This document shows, piece by piece, positions 1-9,052 of a stretch of DNA of 64,000 nucleotides. The notes below the pieces were generated by a model. It had not been told where the DNA came from. It saw only the letters and a list, made by a program, of their open reading frames with translations, and made no database searches. Positions within the stretch are counted from its first letter, which is position 1. Each line of letters starts with the position of its first letter. Made by a program: the position numbers and the translations under genes. The DNA lies in the IMG/VR virus record IMGVR_UViG_3300045258_000102, positions 1-64,000 of that record; one strand, written 5' to 3'. The DNA comes from a virus.

Positions 1-2
1 TC

Positions 3-137
3 GCCGTGACTCCGCTTGATCTGCACCACGCACAGTTCGATTTTTACGGAGTCCCAGAGCCATCAACCTGGCTGCTGCTGACCATTGGCGTCGGATTCTG
101 CGTCCTGCGCAAAGTGCCTCTCTTATCGCGCCGGTAA
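3..137 (+). CDS. PEP-CTERM protein, 3' end only
   Basis: Only the last 44 residues are in the window; the reading frame enters from the left edge and stops at TAA 135-137. The tail reads GVPEPSTWLLLTIGVGF followed by a short basic end (LRKVPLLSRR). This is a PEP-CTERM sorting signal: a Pro-Glu-Pro motif, one hydrophobic helix and an Arg-rich tail, which exosortase systems recognise during export to the outer surface. The body of the protein is outside the window, so its activity is unknown. It could be flanking host DNA or another phage cargo gene, since a second PEP-CTERM signal occurs at 61.8 kb. Confidence 0.8.
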   Translation, partial: AVTPLDLHHAQFDFYGVPEPSTWLLLTIGVGFCVLRKVPLLSRR

Positions 138-152
138 TTCTTGCCGGGCGCT

Positions 153-174
153 CTTGCACACTACTGAGCGGCGC
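153..174 (+). repeat. 22-bp repeat, left copy
   Basis: A 22-base stretch starting CTTGCACAC and ending GCGGCGC is found again, exactly, on the opposite strand at 33414-33435. The copies continue as GTA here and ATA there, so 24 of 25 bases match. Here it points toward the HNH gene at 339. It may be a promoter or operator shared with the late block, or the remnant of a recombination site. Confidence 0.7.
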
Positions 175-187
175 GTAGCGTGGGGCC

Positions 188-271
188 TAGTTGAGGCCTT
201 GAAGGTAACGTACGATTCTAGCGACGCTCCTCGGAGTGTCCGCCGGTCCCGTTGCCGTGAGGCCTCAACTA
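188..271. repeat. Nested inverted repeats in the left non-coding stretch
   Basis: An outer perfect inverted repeat of 11 bases (TAGTTGAGGCC at 188-198, GGCCTCAACTA at 261-271) encloses an inner one (GACGCTCC at 223-230, GGAGTGTC at 233-240, one mismatch). Bases 138-338 hold no convincing gene. The shape would suit an RNA structure ahead of the HNH gene or a protein-binding cruciform. Confidence 0.6.
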
Positions 272-338
272 CCCACTTCTTCGGCCGGCGTCTTTTTGCG
301 CTGACCGTGGCACCCAACGGCCCCGGGGAGCAGGTCCA

Positions 339-911
339 ATGTGGATCGGTCAAGAAACCAGAGAGTGCAGGATGTGCCACGGGTTCCTGCCCACGTCCGC
401 ATTCGACGTCGCCAAACAGGGCGGCAGGCTCAAGGTCTTTTGCCGCGGATGCTGCCGCCAACTGTCGAAGCAAAGCAAACTGGCGGCGAGCCGGAAGAAC
501 GGTACTCTCGGACAAAACTATTCCGGGCGCGACGACTGGCTGAGGCTGATGGGGTTCCAAAGTTACCGAGAGTACCTCGCGAGCCCATTATGGTCTGAGG
601 TCCGCAAGCGAGTTTTTTACTTCAAGGGCCGCATTTGTTATTTGTGTGGCAAGGCGGCAACCCAAGTTCATCACACGCGGTACCACAAGAACGACCTTTC
701 AGGCAGGAAGCTCAAGTTTCTTTTTCCAATCTGCGGCGAATGTCACTCGGAAATAGAATTCGATATCGACGGGGAGGGCAGGAAGAAGCTGACCCTTAGG
801 GGCGCGAATTTTAAGTTTAGGACGCGGCACCGCGCTCGGAAGGTTGAGCTAAGACAGCAATCGGTCGGGGAGCCAGCCCTCGACGCCGAGTTCCGCGCGA
901 TCATTGGCTAA
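339..911 (+). CDS. HNH-like endonuclease
   Basis: 190 residues, basic. The N-terminal third has two cysteine pairs (CRMC and CRGC), suggesting a zinc knuckle. The core at about 103-140 reads ICYLCGKAATQVHHTRYH, then FPICGECHSEI, which is the HNH pattern: a CxxC pair, a double His and a second CxxC before the final His. Such proteins nick or cut DNA, often next to packaging or as mobile elements. The start at 339 is preceded by GGGGAGCAGGTCCA. It is transcribed toward the late block and ends 2 bases before the stop of the giant virion gene, with no terminator between. It could be a homing endonuclease or a packaging-associated HNH enzyme. Confidence 0.75.
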   Translation: MWIGQETRECRMCHGFLPTSAFDVAKQGGRLKVFCRGCCRQLSKQSKLAASRKNGTLGQNYSGRDDWLRLMGFQSYREYLASPLWSEVRKRVFYFKGRICYLCGKAATQVHHTRYHKNDLSGRKLKFLFPICGECHSEIEFDIDGEGRKKLTLRGANFKFRTRHRARKVELRQQSVGEPALDAEFRAIIG

Positions 912-913
912 CG

Positions 914-3900
914 CTACTTCGTCGGCCGCGGACCAAGCTCTTCAAGAAACCGTCTCTTGTCCTCATCGCCGAGGTTAGTCGACCGATGAATCTTGGCGTA
1001 GACAGTGGCGTAGATGCTGGCTTTTTCTTCCGGGGTCGCCACGCGATAGACTTTCATCGCGTCCTCAGCAGGGAGATTCTTGAGCGTTCGCTGCAGCGGA
1101 GCCTTGCCAGCGTTCTGAATGATCGCCTTCGCGTCGCTGGGTTTTAGTAGCCCACTGCGTGTGGCCTGCTGGATCTCCGGGGCCGCTGCGGCCTGGCCGG
1201 ATGCGGCAACTTTCTTCGTGAGGCTGCGCTTCAATTCGGATCGATCGCTCTCCTGCTGCGTCCTCGCGGCGGCCGGCATCTGAGACCCGGCAAGATCTTG
1301 GGCCGTGCGTTCGGCGTCGGTTTCCGTGATACGCCTGGTGGCCGGCGTCACGCCGAAATAAGTGCTAATCTTCTCACCTGCTCCGGCGTCATCCTTCTGC
1401 GCCTGCTGAAGATTTCGCAGCCAGAACGGCTCGTACGATTTTGCGACGTACTTGCCGACGTCGGCGCCCTGTTTGTAGAGCGGATCGCCGGGGTGCCGGA
1501 TCTCCGTGCCGTAGTAGTCGCGATTCTGTTTCAGTTCGCTCACCATTGAGATCAGAGGGCTCGTGCCGTTGAGGAGCGTCTGTCCGCTGCTCTGCCAATA
1601 CGAGACGAGGTCACGCATGTATGTCGGCAACAGCCAGCGAGTGTCGTTGCCGTACTCATCCTTGCCGCCGTCCCGGAAGGCGAAGTAGTCCATGCCCTGC
1701 GGTCGTTGCCCTGTGAAAGCGAGTGTCAGCGCGCCGTTGACGGCCGCCACGGTTCCGACTAGCGCCAGCGCGTGAGCAACGCGGTCTGGCAACTCTTTCG
1801 GCAACTTACCGGTCTTTGCAAACTCGGCAACAAACTTCGCGGCGTCTGGGAACGCGCCGCCGATCTCAGCGACCGTGCCGCCCTTCCATCCTGGAGCGCG
1901 GACAAGGCCTTGAATCACATTCTTCGCCGCGTTGTTCGTGAATAGCCGGTCGTACCGCACTTGCCCGAGACGAGCGTCCACGCGGTTCCATGCTTGGCGA
2001 AACTCCGGCGTCAGTTCCTCGAGCGACTTGCCCGGGTTCTGGTCGATGATGCGGCTCGCGAGATCAGCGAACACGCCCGCCTTTTGACGCGGCACGATCC
2101 AATCCATGATCGGCTTCGACAAGGCCTCGGTGAACGCGACAGGCGATCTTGCTGCGGCGCGAAGCGGTCGGCCGCTGTACCAATCCCTGGCCATCTTCTC
2201 GGTCTGGTCGGTGCGCAGACCTCGCTCCATGGTGAACCCACCGCCGGCTAGTTCGGCGGCTTTGACCACTTGGGCGATCTTCGGATCGATTTGTCCTTCC
2301 GGTTCACGCCAGGCGTTGAGCACCTTGTCGCCGAGCATTGGCGTGCGGACCATTGCCGTCGCCGATCGGCCGAGACTCGTGGTGAGATCGCTGACGTTGC
2401 GGCTGCCGCGCACAACTCCGTAAATATCTTTGATCAGATTCGCGTGGGCGGAGACTTGGGACTCGCCTGCGGTGAACCCAGCATGGAAAGCGCTGCCCAT
2501 TCCTAGCTGGGATTGATTGAGCGAATTCGCCGCGCCCATCCAGCCTTTGTATAGACCGCCGAAGTAGCGATTGTTGTAGAGGTTGCTCGACAGGTAATTG
2601 TTGAGTACGTCGCCGACAGCTTGCGGCACTACGCGATAGCCCACGATCGGTAGACCGACGTACTTCTCGGACGTGAGTTTCTTGGTCGCGAGTCCCGGCT
2701 TGATGTCAGCCAATCCGGCCAATCCCGGCTTGGACTTCACGAAATTGTCGAACCACTTGTAGATGCGCGGCGCGACCTCCTGCATCTTCTCCGGCGTGTG
2801 GATGTACGCTTCGAGGACTTGCGCGATCTTTTCAGGACGCGAGCGGGCGACGGCGCCACGCTCCGTAAGATCGGCGATCGCGCGTAGTTCGGAGCGGCCC
2901 TTCTGAAATCCCTTCCCTTCGCCGCCCTTCGTCCGCAGCAGCGTATTCCAGAGATCGTACTTCACGTCGAGTTGGTGGCCGAGCTCGTGGGCGAGGACGC
3001 TCGTCTCGGTGGCGAACTTGCTTTGGATCTTGTCGCCGCCCTGGTAGCTAAGGCCAAGAGCACCGCGACGCGGCAGTTTCATCAGCCGCTCGTGCGTGAC
3101 ACCCAGTCCCTTGGCGACGTTGAGAAGCCCGTCGTAAACGTCGCGGTCGATATGCTCTTCGACTGTGACGGTCGGCGGCCCGTAGACCGTGCCGTACCTG
3201 TCGGGGACTTTCACCCAACCGTCGGGCGTCTTCTCATAGGGAGTGATGATCTTGAGTTGGCCGTCTTTGGCTCGCTTCTGAAAGAAGGTGTGCGCCATGA
3301 TCGACCGATCCATCTCCGCGTTCTTCAGGTTCACCAGATCGATCGGGTTGTTCGAAATCGGCCGCAATCCAAGCCGCTGAGCCGTCATCGTGTCGTCGAA
3401 CACCTTCGCCTTCTTAAACGACTCGCCGCCGGCCAGTGGCCGCTTAGTGAGATACGGCAGAGCGTCTTTGTCGCTGCCGGTTCCTGCGCCAAGATGTTCG
3501 TCGACGCGCGCCTTGATCCAATCGACCTGCTTCGGCGTCGCGTGGTTGAGATCGGAACCCTCGGGAATGACCTCCGCTTTCACAGCGTCGCCGACCGCGG
3601 CATTGAACGCCAGTCGACTCTCTTGAGTCCAGAGCCCTGGGAAGTAATGCTCGCGGGTCGCTTCCAGCGGCTCGCCGGCCTTCGCGAGCAGTTCCAGGCG
3701 GTCTGAGAAGCCTTTTTGGATTGCGGTCGCCGCCTTTTGCATCCACCCCGTCAGCGATCCGCCCGTGGAGATCGCAGACATAAACTTGGCCCCGGCATTA
3801 TCAGCTGGGTCGACGTCAGCGCGGTCGAGGCCGAGCTTATTGAATTCTTTGCTGAATGGGCGCAGCTCATGCGACGAGGATTCTTGCCGACGGTTCATCG

Positions 3901-6900
3901 AGCCGATCTCCGCGCCGAGATGCTCGGCAGCGCGAAGATGCTCCGGGCTGTTCATCGACGGCAGTAGCAGCGAGGTGATTCCTTGCGTCTTAGATTTCAG
4001 ACCGGTCCCTATCGCGAGTCCGGGTGTGTGCGTGGCGACGACCTTCGCTTGCTCCTCTGGCGTGGCGGCGGTCTCAGGTTTGTCCGCCGTCCTTCGCTCG
4101 GCTCTGCCGCCGAAGCCGAGGACAGCCGCCTTTGATTGTTGCGCTGGCGGGAACTCCTCTTCGTCGAAGATGCTTTTCTGTCCCGGCAGGTTTCCGCGCT
4201 GCAAATCAGGAATCAGATTGGGCTGCGCGGTCTTTGTGCTCTCGAACTTGTCTGGCTGGGCTACCGTTGCAGGAGCGCGTTCGAGTGAGAAGTCTTCCGG
4301 CGGCGCCTCGCTGGCCGACGGCTGGCCGTTGATGTGCCGCATCGCCTCGGCGGTCACGTCAGCGATCGCGTGATCTTCCGGCACGTCGACGAACTGCTTG
4401 AGGCCGCCTCGCATAATGTCGGCGAGGCCGGATTCAAGATCGCCCTGGCCACGCTGCTGAGCGAGCGCCGCCATTTGCGGATAGTCGCCCGATCGGAGCC
4501 GATCGACCAGAACGTCGAATCCCTTCACCTTTGCCATGTCGCCGCCGCGTCGATTGGCGATGTTGGCCTGAAACGAGTGCGAGCGCGAGTCCTTTCCGCT
4601 GATCATCGTCTTATATTCGGTGCGGAGATCCTCAACTTCCTTTTGGGCCACGTCGCGACGCTTGGCTGCTTCCGTTAGCACGCCCTGTAAATCGGCCGGC
4701 CGGCTGCTGGCGAGGAAGTCGAGATCGTCGAGTGTTTCGCGCGGTAATTTGTTCTCGTCCGCCAGCTTATCGACAGTGGCCAAATCTTGTTCGATCGGTC
4801 GGTAGCCGACCGGCTCCTCGGGCGCGTTTTCGCTCGATGCGTGGAATGCTTCGTTTGCCGCGTCCACTGCGGTTTTGCGGAGTAATCCGGAGCGTCGCTT
4901 GGACGGAGCGACGGCTTCTGCTGCCGGCTGCTGGATTTCGGCTGTGCGCTTTTTGGTGAGTCCGATCTTGGTTGTTTGAGCCGGTTTTTCCGCGGCCCCG
5001 TGCCGCTCGATTTTGGCGTAGGTGAGATCAGACAAATCCGCGTTCGGGTCTCTGAGGTCAATGCCCTTTTCTTTAGCGTGCGATTGCAGGGCGGCTAAGT
5101 GTTTGTCGTACTCCCCTTGGAGTTCCTCGGCAGCCTTGGCGTCTGCCGCGGTCAACGGCTCGCCCGGCGGTGGATTCCGTAGCCCGTCGATCACCCCGCC
5201 AGTTCTGTCGAACCAATAGTTGGCCTCCCCGACTGTGTCGAATGGACCACCAGCATCGGCGGCAGGCTTCACTAGTCCGGATCGTGGTCCGCCGAGCATT
5301 TCTCGCGCGTCGGCGCCTGGATTTCTGTTGAGAAAGCCCATCCGACCGATCAGCATTTTCAGCGGCTTGTCCCAGCCATCTTGGCCGATCGACTCGAAAC
5401 TACCGTAGTCGCTAAACAGCTGCTTGCCGATGTCCTTCCAGTCCTTGTAATCAAATTGGTTCCCTTCGCGGTCAATGTGGGAAAGATCACCGGGCTCGGC
5501 GCCGGCATACGCCTTCAGCTTTTTCTGGAAAAACGCCTGCTCTGCTGGTGGAAGTTTGTCGTAGGTCTCGTCGAAAAACTTGTCGACGACCGACTTTGGT
5601 TTCACGCCTTGCTCGTCGAGCGTGTCGAGCATGTCGGATAGGTCTTGTCCGCGTGCTTCGAGTAGCAAACGATCGCGCATCTTCTCGATGCCGGCGTTGA
5701 CTTTGTCATTCGCCGAAACAGGCTGGCCCGCGGGCGTCGATGGCGGTGAGGGCTCAACCGCCGCTTCCGTTGGGCCAGCCGGTTCGATCGGAGCTAGCAG
5801 TTCTTGCTGCTGCCCTTGGACATCTTGCCCGACATTTTGCTCGGCATCTTGCTGCCGCTGCTGCTGGCCTTCGGCTTCTTGTTGGCCTTGGCCGGTTTGC
5901 TCTTGGCTGCCATTGGGAATCACCTCACTTCCAGGGGTTGGTGGTTGAGACTGGACAAAACTACGTTGTTCGGCGCTGTCGGCTAGCAGCTTCGCAATCG
6001 CGCGCCGCACGTCGACGGTTGTCTTGGATGAGTCGATGCCGGCTCGCGCGAGATCGCGGCGGCTGATTGTGCCGCCAGAGTTGAACTTGTCGATGAGCCG
6101 ATTGACGGCGTCGGTCGCTTCGGGCGCTGGTGGGATCGCCGGGTGTGCCTCGGGCTGGATCGCGTCGCCGTAATTCGGCGCGAATTGCTGCGGCGTCTCG
6201 GCTTGTTGGTCTTGGGCGCCGAGCTTCTGAGTAACTTCGTCGCCGAATTGCTGTGCCTGCTGATCACCCTGCGCAGGAGCATTGGACGCGACGCCGGCTT
6301 TCTCGGCAACCTCCTGGGCCGCAGCGTGTCGCTTGCCCAGCGTTTCGATGATGCCGTGGATGCCGCTGGCGAATCCGCCCGTGAGTAAGTCCGTCGGAAG
6401 CTGTTCTTTGAGCTGGTCGTACAGCTGTCCGGAGTCGAAGTCGTGTTTGCCCGCAGCCACGTCGGCCATGTAGTGCGAAATGGTCGTGCCCACGCCGAGC
6501 ACCGCTTGGGCGCCAGCTTCGGTTGTCGCCTTGGCCGCGAGTTCGCCAACCGCTCCGCCGATCGGATATTTCTCGGTAATCCATTGAGCGACTTTTCCGG
6601 CGACGTCCTGGCCACCAGCAGCGCCGAGCCCGGCCAGCTTTTCCGCACCTGCACCGAGGAGCTTTCCGCCGGCCAGTGCGCTGAAGAAGTCGATCGCACC
6701 GTGCGCCGCCGCCGCGCCGTACTTCGCCGGCCCCGTGATCTTGTTTTTGTCGGCCTCAGCGAGCTGGTTGGCGACGGAGTTCGCGGTCATGTAACCGAGG
6801 AAACCGCCGGGCAGCGCCATCGATCCGCCGAGTTCCGTGACATTCGCCACGGCGTCGCCGATCGCCTTGCCGCCAGGCACTTCGGTATCCCCTGCCGAGA

Positions 6901-7540
6901 GCGACTTGGCGGCATTCGAGATAGCGCTGTTGAATTGGTCGCGCGTGCTGGCGACGGCCTGCTGAGCATCGGCCATTCGCTGCTGCTGTGGATACTCCGG
7001 TTTGTCGCCCCAATTATCGAGCGTTTGCTTGAGATCGCTGAGGTGCTGTTCGTTGGCTGCGATCCAGTCCGGGGATGCACCGGCGGCCTTTGCTCGGTCG
7101 AGTCTCTCGGAGAGGGTGTTGATTTCGTCGACACTCGGCTTCTCTCGCTCCGGACTGAGCGATTCTTTCGTTGCGGTAAGTGCAGCGTTGCCGACTCCTC
7201 CGACCAGCTTCACGCCGCCGCGCTCGACGCCACGCGCGGCGATCGCCGGGTTTGCCAGCGCGTACTGCCCGTAGGCTTGATCGTTGATCGCGTTCTGGGC
7301 GTCGGCAGCCGGAATTTGCGACGCGCCGGCGAGGTAGGTGTCGCCGCCTTCCGGATTCCATTGCGGCTGCTCCGCGACCTGCTGAGGAGTGCCAAGCGAT
7401 TGGTCGATGGTTGCCGTCGAGTGCGACGCTGGCATCGCCGGCGCATTATCACTGAAATCTGTGTCCAGCCAGGACTTTGGTGGTTCGGCTACGGCCGTCC
7501 CGCCGCCGCCGAAATCTGTGTCGAGCCAAGATGTGGCCAT
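914..7540 (-). CDS. Giant internal virion protein with zincin motif
   Basis: 2208 residues, the last gene of the late block and the largest in the window. Its place after two other internal-protein candidates matches the large ejection protein of podoviruses, which enters the cell with the DNA. The N-terminus repeats SWLDTDF twice. Residues about 350-650 are Gln/Pro-rich. Near residue 1517 the sequence ETSVLAHELGHQLD holds an HExxH zinc-metalloprotease motif. No lysozyme or transglycosylase motif is obvious, so the HELGH domain may be what helps the genome cross the envelope. The third zinc ligand was not identified. Starts 2 bases after the upstream stop. Polyvalent-protein-type virion genes of this size are common in phages; the domain limits are inferred. 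Confidence 0.7.
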   Translation of the reverse strand: MATSWLDTDFGGGGTAVAEPPKSWLDTDFSDNAPAMPASHSTATIDQSLGTPQQVAEQPQWNPEGGDTYLAGASQIPAADAQNAINDQAYGQYALANPAIAARGVERGGVKLVGGVGNAALTATKESLSPEREKPSVDEINTLSERLDRAKAAGASPDWIAANEQHLSDLKQTLDNWGDKPEYPQQQRMADAQQAVASTRDQFNSAISNAAKSLSAGDTEVPGGKAIGDAVANVTELGGSMALPGGFLGYMTANSVANQLAEADKNKITGPAKYGAAAAHGAIDFFSALAGGKLLGAGAEKLAGLGAAGGQDVAGKVAQWITEKYPIGGAVGELAAKATTEAGAQAVLGVGTTISHYMADVAAGKHDFDSGQLYDQLKEQLPTDLLTGGFASGIHGIIETLGKRHAAAQEVAEKAGVASNAPAQGDQQAQQFGDEVTQKLGAQDQQAETPQQFAPNYGDAIQPEAHPAIPPAPEATDAVNRLIDKFNSGGTISRRDLARAGIDSSKTTVDVRRAIAKLLADSAEQRSFVQSQPPTPGSEVIPNGSQEQTGQGQQEAEGQQQRQQDAEQNVGQDVQGQQQELLAPIEPAGPTEAAVEPSPPSTPAGQPVSANDKVNAGIEKMRDRLLLEARGQDLSDMLDTLDEQGVKPKSVVDKFFDETYDKLPPAEQAFFQKKLKAYAGAEPGDLSHIDREGNQFDYKDWKDIGKQLFSDYGSFESIGQDGWDKPLKMLIGRMGFLNRNPGADAREMLGGPRSGLVKPAADAGGPFDTVGEANYWFDRTGGVIDGLRNPPPGEPLTAADAKAAEELQGEYDKHLAALQSHAKEKGIDLRDPNADLSDLTYAKIERHGAAEKPAQTTKIGLTKKRTAEIQQPAAEAVAPSKRRSGLLRKTAVDAANEAFHASSENAPEEPVGYRPIEQDLATVDKLADENKLPRETLDDLDFLASSRPADLQGVLTEAAKRRDVAQKEVEDLRTEYKTMISGKDSRSHSFQANIANRRGGDMAKVKGFDVLVDRLRSGDYPQMAALAQQRGQGDLESGLADIMRGGLKQFVDVPEDHAIADVTAEAMRHINGQPSASEAPPEDFSLERAPATVAQPDKFESTKTAQPNLIPDLQRGNLPGQKSIFDEEEFPPAQQSKAAVLGFGGRAERRTADKPETAATPEEQAKVVATHTPGLAIGTGLKSKTQGITSLLLPSMNSPEHLRAAEHLGAEIGSMNRRQESSSHELRPFSKEFNKLGLDRADVDPADNAGAKFMSAISTGGSLTGWMQKAATAIQKGFSDRLELLAKAGEPLEATREHYFPGLWTQESRLAFNAAVGDAVKAEVIPEGSDLNHATPKQVDWIKARVDEHLGAGTGSDKDALPYLTKRPLAGGESFKKAKVFDDTMTAQRLGLRPISNNPIDLVNLKNAEMDRSIMAHTFFQKRAKDGQLKIITPYEKTPDGWVKVPDRYGTVYGPPTVTVEEHIDRDVYDGLLNVAKGLGVTHERLMKLPRRGALGLSYQGGDKIQSKFATETSVLAHELGHQLDVKYDLWNTLLRTKGGEGKGFQKGRSELRAIADLTERGAVARSRPEKIAQVLEAYIHTPEKMQEVAPRIYKWFDNFVKSKPGLAGLADIKPGLATKKLTSEKYVGLPIVGYRVVPQAVGDVLNNYLSSNLYNNRYFGGLYKGWMGAANSLNQSQLGMGSAFHAGFTAGESQVSAHANLIKDIYGVVRGSRNVSDLTTSLGRSATAMVRTPMLGDKVLNAWREPEGQIDPKIAQVVKAAELAGGGFTMERGLRTDQTEKMARDWYSGRPLRAAARSPVAFTEALSKPIMDWIVPRQKAGVFADLASRIIDQNPGKSLEELTPEFRQAWNRVDARLGQVRYDRLFTNNAAKNVIQGLVRAPGWKGGTVAEIGGAFPDAAKFVAEFAKTGKLPKELPDRVAHALALVGTVAAVNGALTLAFTGQRPQGMDYFAFRDGGKDEYGNDTRWLLPTYMRDLVSYWQSSGQTLLNGTSPLISMVSELKQNRDYYGTEIRHPGDPLYKQGADVGKYVAKSYEPFWLRNLQQAQKDDAGAGEKISTYFGVTPATRRITETDAERTAQDLAGSQMPAAARTQQESDRSELKRSLTKKVAASGQAAAAPEIQQATRSGLLKPSDAKAIIQNAGKAPLQRTLKNLPAEDAMKVYRVATPEEKASIYATVYAKIHRSTNLGDEDKRRFLEELGPRPTK

Positions 7541-7541
7541 A

Positions 7542-9023
7542 CTAACTTCCAGCGGCCTGAATATCGTCGGGCGTGAGTTGGCGCGTGCCGCGAGGCGTTT
7601 GCACCCAATCGCCGACCTTCAGCCGATGCGATTTGATGTCGGCCACGACTTGATCGCGGGTGCTGTATGTCGCCACAGGAGGCGGTGTCTGGGCCGACTG
7701 CTGCTGGGCCTGCGGCGCTGCGGGCGGCGGATTCGCGCCACCGCCGAGATGATCGACGAGCCAATTTCCGGCCGTAACGTCGACGGACTGTTGCGGGGGT
7801 GGCTCCGTGTACTTCTCACCGCTGAGGGCTGCGGCGGCCGCGTCCATGTTGTCCCACCGCGGCGGCGCTGGTGGCGGTTGCGGTGTGGCCTGTTGAGGAG
7901 AGCCGCTGTACAGCGCGCCTTGGGTCGCGTCGGCCATGCCTGGACCAGGTGGTGGGGCGACGTCCGTCCTCGGCGGTTGCTGGATCGGCTTCCCATCGAT
8001 GCCGGGCTCCTTGAACTCCCACTGCTCGCGAGCACGCTCGTACGCTTCGGTGTCGGTCGTGCCGAGATCGTTCTTGTAGTCGTTCGGGCTCGGCTTCTTG
8101 GCTCTCCATACGTCGATCGCATGTCGGCGAGCTGTCTCAGCCTGCTTCTCCGAGGCTGCGGCCTGACGCTCCTGCTCCTTGGCGGCAGCCTTTGCATTTT
8201 CTTGCGCAATCGCGTGTGACGCCTTCAGGTCAGCTTCCTTCTGCCGGTACTCGCTCTGAAGCGCCTCCTTGCTCTGATCATCTAGCACCGGTCTGCCGCT
8301 ACGGTCCAAAACGTACATCAGAGGTGTCCCGCCGGGTGACGTGCCGCCTGTAAGTTGCTTACTCTTGAGCACCTCTTCGGGGCTCGGCGGCACTTCGTCG
8401 GCCGGCACCTGCATCGGCCGCATCGTGTTCAGCCGCTGCGTGAACTGCGCGTGAGCTTGAGCGCGTTGTTCCGGTGAAAGTGTCGGGTCGCCGTCGGCGC
8501 GGTGCATCGCGTCTTGCAGCTGGGCCTGCTCCTGCTTCTGCTGAGGTGACCAGCGGAGCGTACCGGTTTTGAGTCCCTGAAGAATCTGGGCCTGTTGGTC
8601 GCGATCGTCCAGTAGGGCTTGCTGCTGCTGGAAGAGCGCCTGCTGGCGTTGATCCTGTTCGGCCTGGGCCCGGTGCTGCGTGTCGGCGCCGATGAGTTTC
8701 CCGGCTAGGCCGGCGTAGAGGCTGTTGCTGTGCGCCGACTGCGAGGCGCGAATCTGATTCTGTTGGTCAATGGACGTCAGCGACTGCTGATCGGCTTCGA
8801 GTTGTGCTCGCTGGCGCGCTTCATCAGCTTGGTTTTGGGTGGCCTGCTTTTGCTGATCGAGGGCCTGCTTGCGGAGTGCAAACTCATTGTCGAGTTGGTC
8901 GTGTGCCTGTTGCCGCGCTAGTTCTAGCTGGCGCTGCTGCTCGTCGTGCTGCGCCTGACCGGTGAGGTAGGAAATACCGCCGGTGAGGATTGGACTCAGT
9001 GGGTTCTGGACATCAAAGCCCAT
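7542..9023 (-). CDS. Putative internal virion protein, Gln-rich coiled coil
   Basis: 493 residues. Residues about 20-330 are dominated by Gln, Ala, Glu, Arg and Lys in long helical stretches (for example DEARQRAQLEADQQ), predicting extended coiled coils. The C-terminal third is Pro-rich with a final basic segment. No enzyme motif is seen. It sits between two other internal-protein candidates, as in podovirus ejection modules of three consecutive genes. Composition plus position are the only grounds for the call. Confidence 0.6.
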   Translation of the reverse strand: MGFDVQNPLSPILTGGISYLTGQAQHDEQQRQLELARQQAHDQLDNEFALRKQALDQQKQATQNQADEARQRAQLEADQQSLTSIDQQNQIRASQSAHSNSLYAGLAGKLIGADTQHRAQAEQDQRQQALFQQQQALLDDRDQQAQILQGLKTGTLRWSPQQKQEQAQLQDAMHRADGDPTLSPEQRAQAHAQFTQRLNTMRPMQVPADEVPPSPEEVLKSKQLTGGTSPGGTPLMYVLDRSGRPVLDDQSKEALQSEYRQKEADLKASHAIAQENAKAAAKEQERQAAASEKQAETARRHAIDVWRAKKPSPNDYKNDLGTTDTEAYERAREQWEFKEPGIDGKPIQQPPRTDVAPPPGPGMADATQGALYSGSPQQATPQPPPAPPRWDNMDAAAAALSGEKYTEPPPQQSVDVTAGNWLVDHLGGGANPPPAAPQAQQQSAQTPPPVATYSTRDQVVADIKSHRLKVGDWVQTPRGTRQLTPDDIQAAGS

Positions 9024-9052
9024 TGCACGACTCGGCTAGATTTGGGGTTCGA

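Noticed and set aside
6443-7576. Long plus-strand frame of 377 codons opposite the giant virion gene
   Set aside because: Arg/Val-rich shadow in the opposite strand of a clear coding region, without start context or motif.
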